From positions 1 to 40,401 of the forward strand of contig CAMJLE010000005.1 in assembly GCA_946406665.1 (NCBI GenBank): a stretch of DNA of 40,401 bases, in the 5' to 3' direction. The DNA comes from an uncultured Candidatus Saccharibacteria bacterium. Its GTDB lineage: Bacteria; Patescibacteriota; Saccharimonadia; Saccharimonadales; Saccharimonadaceae. Shown here in pieces: positions 18,066 to 24,035 of this stretch (the stretch's first letter is position 1; each line of letters opens with the position of its first letter). The notes below the pieces were generated by a model. The model saw only the letters and a list, made by a program, of their open reading frames with translations. It was not told where the DNA came from and ran no database searches. The translations under genes and the position numbers were made by a program.

Positions 18066-18844
18066 TCGACTTGGCCAACTAGGTCGTAGATTTCTTCCAG
18101 CAGCATGTAGCCCCTGTGGTCGATTTGTTGCAGAGCATAAATGCCTTCGATAGTTTTGAGTTCGTCAATGATTTCTGGCAACTTCTTCCCCTCTCGTAAG
18201 CGAATACCGCAGGTGTAGTTGCGGGATGAGTTGTTCATGCAGGTTAGGATGAGGTCGCCAATGCCACAAGCAAGCTCGGCGGTTTCTGGTTTGGCGTTGT
18301 GGTCTTTGAGATATTTTTCCATTTCAGCGTGCGCATGCTGGATGTAGATAGCGGTATCGTTTGCGGAATCGGCGCGATAGCCAGCGCCAATAGCGTAGAT
18401 ATTTTTGAGGGACCCACATAGCAGAATGCCGAGGAGGTCTTCTTGTAGCTCGATACTGATTTGGTCATTTTTTAGCAAGCCCATTGCGAAAGGCGCGGAG
18501 GCTGTGAATGTCGCTGGTTTGCCATCGATGATTTCTTGCGCAAAGCCTGGACCAGAAATAGCGGAAAATTGAGAAAAGTCATTAAAAGTGTCGGGGTCGC
18601 AAATGCCTTTTGTGGCGAGGATTGTGGGAAGTTTCTTTAGACGGGCCGGGTAATCTTTGAGAAACTCCTGTAAATTCGCAGACGGAACAGCAATCATGAT
18701 AGCGTCTGCCTGATAGGTAGCTTGCTCGAGATTGACTTCTGGGTATAGATATGGGTCGTAATATTTAATATCGTGATGGTTGTCGGTGAGGATTTTGCCG
18801 AGTGCGCTTCCGAATGCTCCTGCGCCAAGAATTGTGATAATCAT
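18062..18844 (-). CDS. gpsA: Glycerol-3-phosphate dehydrogenase [NAD(P)+], short form
   Basis: 260 aa; the family is usually 320-340. The N-terminal Rossmann motif is GAGAFGSALG, followed by IAVPSANL, the substrate loop SGPGFAQEI, catalytic-lysine segment GSLKNIYAIGAGY, and GIGDLILTCMNNSSRNY in the C-terminal helical domain. It reduces dihydroxyacetone phosphate to sn-glycerol 3-phosphate for phospholipids. All key motifs remain; length is lost in loops and at the C-terminus. The start at 18844 follows TGCTACAAT by 6 nt and is preferred to an in-frame ATG at 18865. A broken glycerophosphodiester phosphodiesterase lies at 31.9 kb. Confidence 0.92.
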   Translation of the reverse strand: MIITILGAGAFGSALGKILTDNHHDIKYYDPYLYPEVNLEQATYQADAIMIAVPSANLQEFLKDYPARLKKLPTILATKGICDPDTFNDFSQFSAISGPGFAQEIIDGKPATFTASAPFAMGLLKNDQISIELQEDLLGILLCGSLKNIYAIGAGYRADSANDTAIYIQHAHAEMEKYLKDHNAKPETAELACGIGDLILTCMNNSSRNYTCGIRLREGKKLPEIIDELKTIEGIYALQQIDHRGYMLLEEIYDLVGQVD

Positions 18845-18850
18845 GGGTTT

Positions 18851-18859
18851 ATTGTAGCA
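18851..18859 (-). promoter_or_regulatory. gpsA extended -10 promoter
   Basis: Minus strand TGCTACAAT, identical to the box before the aldolase fusion. TACAAT (18851-18856) ends 6 nt before ATG 18844. No SD is present. Confidence 0.65.
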
Positions 18860-18910
18860 TAACATGATATATGTGAGCTTTTGCCGCCCTTCATTGAATG
18901 TATGGTTAAA

Positions 18911-18930
18911 TTGTCAAAGATTTTTTGACA
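18911..18930. repeat. 20-nt dyad direct repeat, copy 1
   Basis: TTGTCAAAGATTTTTTGACA is identical to the copy at 19804-19823, and each copy is a hairpin (TGTCAAA/TTTTGACA arms). The two flank the SD-led gene 18975-19703. Confidence 0.8.
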
Positions 18931-18957
18931 TAGAAAAAGGCCACGATTCGTGGCCTC
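18931..18957 (-). terminator. Terminator of the 18975-19703 gene
   Basis: AGGCCACG (18938-18945) pairs with CGTGGCCT (18949-18956) around a 3-nt loop, followed on the minus strand by UUUUU (A-run 18934-18938). Confidence 0.88.
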
Positions 18958-18974
18958 GAAGAGTTTTTGCGCCC

Positions 18975-19703
18975 TTAACAGTGAAAGATATAATTGTCCA
19001 GCTCTATCAAATCGCCCACTCGGCAGGTAGTGAAAACCCTGGATGATTCAACGTGGACTACTTCTCCAGGTATATCTCTACCGGCTTCTTGATCGTAAGG
19101 TACAAGGAAAGCCCCGTGCTTACACTGTTCGTCGAAGCAGTCGACTCTGAAACATAGGGTCTCCTCTTGCTTTGCTTTTTGTGTTGAATGGAGTTTCGCG
19201 GAGCGCTCATCGTATTCCATGTGGAAAAGCGCTCGCCATTCATGCCCCGGTGCTGTTGCGATATTGGGCGTATATAGAATGTATTTTTGCCCAATATGGA
19301 GATCGTCCCGGGCGAAGAGGCTGAACCTCATGACATCTATGCGTTCCAGAATTGGTACGCCATCGATGCCTGTTGGGATGATTTTTTTGATACGATCGAA
19401 CGGTAAGTGGAGTATTTCCCCCTTTGCCGTTAGAACGTGGCAAGTCTCGCCATCCTCTGTCCAGGCGAAGACTTTGCATCTTTCAGGTATCGGGGACAAG
19501 ACCGCTTTGTCGTCGGCTGTGAGTACCAGTGATGTTACTCCCCCACTGATTGAGCTCGGATCTGCTCCGACGATATCAATCCTTTCGCGCCTTCCTTCTT
19601 TCTCCCGGAATTTATCGGGAATAACAACGGTGACGAGCACTAGGAGAGCGAAAAACAGGATGACGGCGCCGGTGACTACCAGAACATTAATTAATGGATG
19701 CAT
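18975..19703 (-). CDS. Membrane-anchored hypothetical protein between repeats
   Basis: 242 aa with no recognised family. An N-terminal membrane anchor (about residues 5-29, NVLVVTGAVILFFALLVLVT) is followed by a soluble, mostly beta domain containing paired cysteines late in the chain (CFRVDCFDEQC and the final FHC). The ribosome site AAGGAGGT before ATG 19703 is among the strongest in the window, and it has a conventional promoter and leader plus a strong terminator. Codon use looks richer in C/G-ending codons than the neighbours, by eye only. It lies between gpsA and the rlmD-like gene, flanked by identical 20-nt repeats, which suggests an acquired cassette. Confidence 0.65.
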   Translation of the reverse strand: MHPLINVLVVTGAVILFFALLVLVTVVIPDKFREKEGRRERIDIVGADPSSISGGVTSLVLTADDKAVLSPIPERCKVFAWTEDGETCHVLTAKGEILHLPFDRIKKIIPTGIDGVPILERIDVMRFSLFARDDLHIGQKYILYTPNIATAPGHEWRALFHMEYDERSAKLHSTQKAKQEETLCFRVDCFDEQCKHGAFLVPYDQEAGRDIPGEVVHVESSRVFTTCRVGDLIELDNYIFHC

Positions 19704-19753
19704 AAAATTAATACCTCCTTCTTGGTGAGATGTGTAGGTGCAAAAACTACATA

Positions 19754-19782
19754 ATTATAACATATAATATGTAAGTAGTAAA
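19754..19782 (-). promoter_or_regulatory. Promoter of the repeat-flanked gene
   Basis: TTTACT (19777-19782), 17 nt, TATAAT (19754-19759) on the minus strand. The leader is about 45 nt and carries AAGGAGGT. Confidence 0.65.
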
Positions 19783-19803
19783 GCTGTCATTGAGGACCGT
19801 TGA

Positions 19804-19823
19804 TTGTCAAAGATTTTTTGACA
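19804..19823. repeat. 20-nt dyad direct repeat, copy 2, overlapping the rlmD-like stop
   Basis: Identical to 18911-18930. On the minus strand it encodes the last residues Ser-Lys-Asn-Leu and the TGA stop of the methyltransferase. The broken paralogues end in Leu-Ser-stop instead, so this repeat altered the C-terminus. Confidence 0.75.
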
Positions 19824-20958
19824 AAATTGCCAGAGTCTCAATATGTGGCGTGCGCGGAAAGAAATTGTACGGCTGAAGTTTCTTGATTTGGTAGTTGGAT
19901 AATTGTGCGATGTCGCGAGCTTGTGTAATTGGGTTACAACTGAGGTAAACGATGGATTCAGGGCGCACGGTGTTGATTTTTGCGATGAGTTTAGGGTCAC
20001 ATCCGGCACGAGGAGGATCGAGAATAACCGTGCAGTCGGGCGTGATGTATTCCGTGACATCTTCGGATTTAGCGAGGATGCATTGCGCATTAGTATTGGC
20101 GGCATTGTTTTGCATTTCGGCGAAAGCTGCGCCATTAACTTCGACGAGTGTAAGTTTGCGGTCGCGGGCGACAGATAGGCCAATGCTACCCACGCCGGCA
20201 TATAGGTCGAGCACTTTGTCGGTGTGAATGTGCTGGGAGATTTCTTCGAGCACGAGTTCGTAGACTGGTAGATTGATTTGAAAGAAGCCGTTCGGTGAAT
20301 AGGAGTATTTATAACCGTTCAGTGTGTCGCTTAATGATTGCATGACTGGATGGGCTTTGCCGTTTTCAAAAAGAGCTGAAGACACCTTGCCATGTTGATC
20401 GCATCGAATTAGTAGCGATTGATAAGTGCGCGCCTCAGCATGCTCGGAGTTGAGCTTGGCGATAATCTTTTGCGCTTCGGCGAATATTTCTGGACGCTCA
20501 ATGGAGCTTTGCGAGATAGGGGTTTTGCGATGAGTGCCACGAGTGTGGAAGGCGAGGTGAATTAGATTATCTTCATTGCTCCAATAAAGCGAATATTCCA
20601 TCTTGTTACGATAAAAGAAATCCTTGCCATCAGTGGCAGTCGGTAAGACAGCAGTGTGAATATGTTGTTGATGGAAACATTCTTCAACGAGGAGCTGCTT
20701 TTGTTTTAGCTCTTCGGAGTAATCAAGGATTTGCCAAGGGCTGGTGGCGAGATAGCAGGCGTCCTTTGGCTCGACGCGATGGGGTGAGGCCTTAACGATT
20801 TTGGTCGCAACTCCCTCGCAATAAGTGCGTTTATTTTTAGTAATCTCAAAATCGACTACCTCGTTAGGCAGAGCGTTCCAGAGGAAAGCCTTTTTGCCAT
20901 CGTCTAGTGTAGCAATGCCCTGCCCGCCTGGGACTAGCTGATTTATTTTCGCATTCAT
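19807..20958 (-). CDS. TrmA/RlmD-family RNA m5U methyltransferase
   Basis: 383 aa. An N-terminal TRAM-like domain (INQLVPGGQGIATLDDGKKAFLW) is followed by the SAM-binding motif LDLYAGVGSIGLSV, DPPRAGCDP, the catalytic nucleophile region YLSCNP (Cys341) and the C-terminal PRTPHIETLA with the general-base Glu. The family methylates uracil C5 in 23S rRNA or tRNA with SAM. The four cysteines that bind the 4Fe-4S cluster in RlmD/RlmC are not visible (the slot reads DACYLATSPWQ), so the exact target is open. It starts leaderlessly behind TGCTATAAT. Two broken paralogues lie upstream at 21514 and 23004. Confidence 0.9.
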   Translation of the reverse strand: MNAKINQLVPGGQGIATLDDGKKAFLWNALPNEVVDFEITKNKRTYCEGVATKIVKASPHRVEPKDACYLATSPWQILDYSEELKQKQLLVEECFHQQHIHTAVLPTATDGKDFFYRNKMEYSLYWSNEDNLIHLAFHTRGTHRKTPISQSSIERPEIFAEAQKIIAKLNSEHAEARTYQSLLIRCDQHGKVSSALFENGKAHPVMQSLSDTLNGYKYSYSPNGFFQINLPVYELVLEEISQHIHTDKVLDLYAGVGSIGLSVARDRKLTLVEVNGAAFAEMQNNAANTNAQCILAKSEDVTEYITPDCTVILDPPRAGCDPKLIAKINTVRPESIVYLSCNPITQARDIAQLSNYQIKKLQPYNFFPRTPHIETLAILSKNL

Positions 20959-20965
20959 TAGTGGT

Positions 20966-20974
20966 ATTATAGCA
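20966..20974 (-). promoter_or_regulatory. rlmD-like gene promoter
   Basis: Extended -10 TGCTATAAT on the minus strand; TATAAT (20966-20971) ends 7 nt before ATG 20958. Confidence 0.65.
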
Positions 20975-20990
20975 GACAATTGGTCGCTGC

Positions 20991-21019
20991 TTGATTTATG
21001 TGTGTTCTCGTGCCATAAT
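20991..21019 (+). promoter_or_regulatory. Promoter of small ORF, module 1
   Basis: TTGATT (20991-20996), 17 nt, CATAAT (21014-21019) with TG two bases upstream. The same 29-bp promoter recurs exactly at 22469-22497. Confidence 0.7.
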
Positions 21020-21056
21020 ATTCAAATATTCTTTAATGAAAGGGGGTGAACGTTTT

Positions 21057-21173
21057 ATGCTTGATGTCGTGAAAAATGTAGCAAAGGCGGCAGCTGTTGT
21101 CGTTGTCGGCTATTGCCTCGCTATCATGATAATCGTGGCAGTGTGCGATAAGCTCGATTTGCTTGAAGAGTGA
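21057..21173 (+). CDS. 38-aa single-TM peptide, module 1
   Basis: A short peptide beginning MLDVVKNVAKAAAVVVV, with a hydrophobic helix over residues 10-29, one Cys in the helix and one just after it, and an acidic end (DKLDLLEE). AAAGGGGGTG lies about 8 nt before the ATG. The copy in module 2 keeps frame and length with five conservative or synonymous-type changes, supporting translation. It has its own promoter and terminator. No family is recognised; small membrane peptides of this shape occur among toxins, regulators of membrane proteins and stress peptides, and nothing here decides between them. Confidence 0.65.
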   Translation: MLDVVKNVAKAAAVVVVGYCLAIMIIVAVCDKLDLLEE

Positions 21174-21192
21174 TTTTGTGCACATATAAAGT

Positions 21193-21218
21193 GAGCCGCT
21201 CCGAGAGCGGCTCTTTTT
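21193..21218. terminator. Shared terminator of module 1
   Basis: GAGCCGCTC (21193-21201) pairs with GAGCGGCTC (21205-21213), followed by TTTTT on the plus strand. The convergent antisense ORF stops at its edge. Confidence 0.88.
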
Positions 21219-21430
21219 CAAGCTGTAGGCTTCTGGTCCGGTTTGTCGGACTCATCCTTATTGGTTTTGCCAACCTCGGGTGGCACTATGCGCCTGCGGT
21301 CGAAGTTGACGCTAAACCTCACGTTGTACGGATCGACGTGTATGTCGATACTCGTGCGTAACGCGAGCGCCATTGCGGCTCCTGCCAGACTCTTTGCCAC
21401 TGTGGCGATAATCTTCTGGTTATTTTTCAT
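21218..21430 (-). CDS. 70-aa antisense small protein, module 1
   Basis: Begins MKNNQKIIATVAKSLAGAAM, a weakly hydrophobic helical segment to about residue 25. A conserved middle (HVDPYNVRFSVNFDRRR) and a polar Lys/Asp/Pro-rich tail follow. GGGAGGG stands upstream of the ATG, behind a near-consensus promoter (21475-21503). It is convergent with the 38-aa peptide gene and the two share a terminator. The corresponding gene in module 2 is frameshifted. No family recognised; secreted, membrane-surface or cytosolic location is uncertain. Confidence 0.62.
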   Translation of the reverse strand: MKNNQKIIATVAKSLAGAAMALALRTSIDIHVDPYNVRFSVNFDRRRIVPPEVGKTNKDESDKPDQKPTA

Positions 21431-21474
21431 ACGGTCCCTCCCTTCCGTAATAAGGTTACTTGTGAGATAGTTCT

Positions 21475-21503
21475 ATTATATCACACTTAGACGGAAAAGT
21501 CAA
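21475..21503 (-). promoter_or_regulatory. Promoter of the antisense small gene, module 1
   Basis: TTGACT (21498-21503), 17 nt, TATAAT (21475-21480), with AAGTGTG in the spacer next to the -10. The AAGTGTG-plus-TATAAT arrangement recurs at 22965-22993 and 27279-27307. Confidence 0.78.
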
Positions 21504-21513
21504 GTATGCCGTA

Positions 21514-21591
21514 TCAACTCAGCACCTTTGCAACATTTGCGACGGAGTTACCCTGCCCGCCTGGTACTAGTTTGTCTATTTTCGCATTCAT
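21514..21591 (-). pseudogene. Internally deleted rlmD-like remnant (25 codons)
   Basis: The ATG at 21591 with its -10 TATAAT (21599-21604, 7 nt before it) and 14 codons (MNAKIDKLVPGGQG) match the start of the intact methyltransferase. They run in frame into 11 codons (NSVANVAKVLS) that correspond to the 3' end of the other broken copy. The middle, about 1 kb, is missing. Promoter and frame are intact, so a 25-aa leaderless peptide could still be made. Confidence 0.65.
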
Positions 21592-21612
21592 CAGGCTAAT
21601 TATAACAGATAT

Positions 21613-21641
21613 TTGACATCTATTATTTATAGTGGCATAAT
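21613..21641 (+). promoter_or_regulatory. Promoter of the tandem-repeat protein gene
   Basis: TTGACA (21613-21618), 17 nt, CATAAT (21636-21641). It gives a leader of about 120 nt before ATG 21770, with no clear terminator-like structure. Confidence 0.75.
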
Positions 21642-21769
21642 ACGTGTAGGCTTTTTGCTACGTTGCTATTCTCGTAATTAGGGCGCGCTAGCAAATAGTG
21701 CTCTTTTTTATGAAGTTGCAGTGATAGCGAAAGAGGTTGTTGTATTTCTTCTTGTTAGGAGGTGAAAAA

Positions 21770-22411
21770 ATGGACAGTAATGTAGGTATCGATATTCGTT
21801 CCAGAATTCAAAAATTGGCCGATGAAGTCACCAGGATTCATGACGTTAATTTGAGCGATAATGTGCCGTCTTCGATTATAATATCGCTCAAGAATGACTC
21901 ATTCAGTATCGGGGGTGTGGAGTACCATTATGACGAAAGTGGACTACGCGCAGCCGAGGAACAGGCCGCTGTAATGAGAGCGAGTATTCGCGAACGGGTC
22001 GAGGAGTTGGCGCAAAAGGTGGTTACGGCGGGTTTCAGTAACGACGATGCGCTCTCAATCACCATACCGGCTGATAAGTGCGATTACTTTTTTATTGGAG
22101 AAGAGAAGTATCTTTATGATGCGGACGGACTGCGCGCAGCCGAGGAGCATGCTGTGGTTGTGGCGACCTTCATGTGTGTGCATTTGAAGGTGATTCGTGG
22201 CTTCGAGGCTTTAAGGCTACCGGCGGCTCAAGCGGGCATACTTATACGCATTGAGGGGTGCAATGCTATCTTTTATGTCCCTGGAGCAACTGGAAAACCC
22301 GATAGGTATCCCTGCGTTTCTGAAGCGAAGACGTGCGAGCTTGGGAAGTTTCCCATAACGAAGCGTGGTCTTGAGGATGCGAAGACATTTCTTGAGAATT
22401 CTTTGGTCTAA
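21770..22411 (+). CDS. Hypothetical protein with two tandem domain repeats
   Basis: 213 aa, unknown family. Two similar segments of about 60 residues follow each other: the first ends GVEYHYDESGLRAAEEQA, the second EEKYLYDADGLRAAEEHA, each preceded by an amphipathic helix (IQKLADEVTR / VEELAQKVVT) and a SxxISLKN/SITIPADK strand. A third, more divergent segment (GILIRIEGCNAIFYV) completes the chain. No membrane span or signal peptide is seen. AGGAGGTGA precedes the ATG, an ideal ribosome site; an in-frame upstream ATG (21737) lacks one. A strong terminator follows. It lies between the two small-ORF modules. Confidence 0.72.
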   Translation: MDSNVGIDIRSRIQKLADEVTRIHDVNLSDNVPSSIIISLKNDSFSIGGVEYHYDESGLRAAEEQAAVMRASIRERVEELAQKVVTAGFSNDDALSITIPADKCDYFFIGEEKYLYDADGLRAAEEHAVVVATFMCVHLKVIRGFEALRLPAAQAGILIRIEGCNAIFYVPGATGKPDRYPCVSEAKTCELGKFPITKRGLEDAKTFLENSLV

Positions 22412-22431
22412 TTCGTGTCGCTGTTTTAGTT

Positions 22432-22463
22432 GGCACTCTTCTAGTTATGAAGGGTGCCTTTTT
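22432..22463 (+). terminator. Terminator of the tandem-repeat protein gene
   Basis: GGCACTCTTC (22432-22441) pairs with GAAGGGTGCC (22449-22458) across a 7-nt loop, followed by TTTTT. Confidence 0.9.
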
Positions 22464-22468
22464 GCGGC

Positions 22469-22497
22469 TTGATTTATGTGTGTTCTCGTGCCATAAT
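22469..22497 (+). promoter_or_regulatory. Promoter of small ORF, module 2
   Basis: TTGATT, 17 nt, CATAAT; the same 29 bp as at 20991-21019. Confidence 0.7.
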
Positions 22498-22535
22498 ATT
22501 CAAATAATTTTTTAATGAGGGGGTGTGAACGTTTT

Positions 22536-22652
22536 ATGCTCGATATCGTGAAAAGTGTAGCAAAGGCGGCAGTCGTTGTCGTTGTCGGCTATTGCCTCGC
22601 AATCATGACGATCGTGGCAGTGTGCGATAAGCTCGATTTGCTTGAAGAGTGA
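22536..22652 (+). CDS. 38-aa single-TM peptide, module 2
   Basis: Starts MLDIVKSVAKAAVVVVV and ends DKLDLLEE, the same length as the module 1 peptide (21057-21173). Differences are conservative (Val/Ile, Asn/Ser, Ala/Val, Ile/Thr). GAGGGGGTG stands upstream of the ATG. Retention of frame, ribosome site, promoter and terminator in both copies argues for a translated gene under selection, although the duplication could also be recent. Confidence 0.65.
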   Translation: MLDIVKSVAKAAVVVVVGYCLAIMTIVAVCDKLDLLEE

Positions 22653-22677
22653 GGGTGATTTTGTGCACATATAAAGT

Positions 22678-22702
22678 GAGCCGCTCCAAGAGCGGCTCTT
22701 TT
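22678..22702. terminator. Shared terminator of module 2
   Basis: GAGCCGCTC (22678-22686) pairs with GAGCGGCTC (22690-22698) around CAA, followed by TTTT. Confidence 0.87.
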
Positions 22703-22734
22703 CAAGTTGTAGGCTTCTGGTCCGGTTGCCGGAC

Positions 22735-22916
22735 TCAGCCTAACTCGTTTTTGCCAACCTCGGGCGGCGCTATGCGTCTGCGGTCGAAGTTGACGCTGAA
22801 TCTCACGCTGTTCGGATCGACGTGTACGTCGACACTCATACGTGACACGAGAGCCATTGCGGCTACTGCAAGAGTCTTTGCCGTCGCGACGAGAAATTCT
22901 TTCTGATTTTTTTCAT
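22735..22916 (-). pseudogene. Frameshifted antisense small gene, module 2
   Basis: The ATG at 22916 is followed by seven A on the minus strand (22907-22913). With eight, the frame would continue into a stretch matching the 70-aa module 1 protein (HVDPNSVRFSVNFDRRR, then PPEVGK). As written the frame hits a stop within 18 codons. The end is also shorter than in module 1. The promoter and GGGAGGG ribosome site are retained, so slippage in the A-run or a sequencing error could restore it. Confidence 0.6.
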
Positions 22917-22964
22917 AGGGTCCCTCCCTCCCTTCCGAAATAAGGTTGCTTGTGAGATAGTGCT

Positions 22965-22993
22965 ATTATAGCACACTTGATGAAAAAAGTCAA
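22965..22993 (-). promoter_or_regulatory. Promoter of the antisense small gene, module 2
   Basis: TTGACT (22988-22993), 17 nt, TATAAT (22965-22970), with AAGTGTGC directly before the -10. Confidence 0.78.
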
Positions 22994-23003
22994 GCAAAGC
23001 GTA

Positions 23004-24010
23004 TTAACTCAGCACCTTTGTAACATTTGCGACGGAGTCATAAACCTTAAGCCTAAGTGTATGCGGTTATTGTTGTAGTAGTCAAGGTAATTGGGTTGCG
23101 GCTTAGGTAAACGATAGTTTGAGGAGTAATTTCATTAAGTTTCTGAATGAGCTTCTGGTCACATCCCGCTCGAGGCGGATCGATTATGACTGCGCAATCT
23201 GGAGCGATATAATCTGTGACATCCTCGGATTTGGCGAGAATGCACTTAGCATTTGTGTCTTCAGTATTCTTTTTCATTTCGGCAAAGGCGGCACCGTTTA
23301 TTTCGACAAGGGTTAATTCGAGATTACGCACAACGGAGAGCCCGATGCTACCCACGCCGGCGTATAGATCGAGGACTTTATTAGTACCGATATGCTGAGA
23401 AATTTCTTTAAGCACGAGTTTCATATAAGGGCAAATTGATTTGGAAAAACCGTTGGGCGAGTATGTATATTCATATCCGTTGAGTTGATCCTTGAGCGAG
23501 TTCATTATGGGGTGCGATTTGCCGTTTTCGAAGAGAGCCGAAGGAACTTCGCCCTGCTGGTTGCAGCGAATTAGTAGCGATTGATAGGTGCGCGCTTCGG
23601 CATGTTCGGCGTTGAGCTGCGCGATAACTTCGGATGCTTTTGCCCAAATTTCTGGACGCTCGATGCTACACTTTTTGATTAGAACTTTGCGGTGCGTGCC
23701 GCGCTCATGGAAGGCAGGACAAATTTTATTGTCGTCATTATCCCAGTAGAGTGAATACTCCATTTTATTGCGATAATAAAAATCTTTGCCATCGGTTTTA
23801 GTGTTGTTTGGTCTGACGGAGACATGCTGTTGCGAAAAAAACATTCGCGAACCAATTCGGATTTTTGCGTAAGCTCATATTGATAATCCATAATTTGCCA
23901 TGGACTTGTTGCAAGGTAGCGCCGGGCAAGGCATTCTAAATAAAGGCCTTTTTGCCATCTTCGAGTGTGGTAAGCCCTTGTCCGCCCGGTACTAGTTTTT
24001 TGATTTTCGC
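23004..24010 (-). pseudogene. Decayed paralogue of the rlmD-like methyltransferase
   Basis: Recognisable from the Ala codon after the lost start (24008-24010) to a stop at 23004. The start ATG is gone, an in-frame TAG follows the first 22 codons, about 45 codons of the N-terminal domain are deleted, a T7 run near 23825-23831 causes a -1 frameshift, and the catalytic SCNP reads SRNP (CGC at 23098-23100 in place of Cys). After this the C-terminal part shifts frame and ends VANVTKVLS. The SAM motif (YAGVGSIGLSV) and DPPRAGCD are still intact. It cannot be active. Confidence 0.85.
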
Positions 24011-24028
24011 TGATATTTATCTTATAAT
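24000..24028 (+). promoter_or_regulatory. ABC exporter operon promoter
   Basis: TTGATT (24000-24005), 17 nt, TATAAT (24023-24028), ending 7 nt before ATG 24036. The -35 box lies inside the decayed rlmD-like 5' end. Confidence 0.78.
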
Positions 24029-24035
24029 CATATCA

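Larger units (their letters stand above)
20989..21548. repeat. Duplicated small-ORF module, copy 1
   Basis: About 560 bp closely similar to 22467-23038: same promoter, 38-codon sense ORF, shared terminator, convergent antisense ORF with its own promoter, and a 3' tail (ACTCAGCACCTTTGCAAC) derived from an rlmD 3' end. There is no transposase or terminal inverted repeat. Confidence 0.8.
22467..23038. repeat. Duplicated small-ORF module, copy 2
   Basis: Counterpart of 20989-21548 in the same order and orientation. The sense ORF is intact and the antisense ORF is disrupted. The right end again runs into an rlmD-like 3' end, here joined to a longer broken copy. Confidence 0.8.

Noticed and set aside
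20989-23038. The duplicated module as an insertion sequence or transposon
   Set aside because: No transposase or integrase frame, no terminal inverted repeats and no short target duplication are visible. Segmental duplication is simpler.
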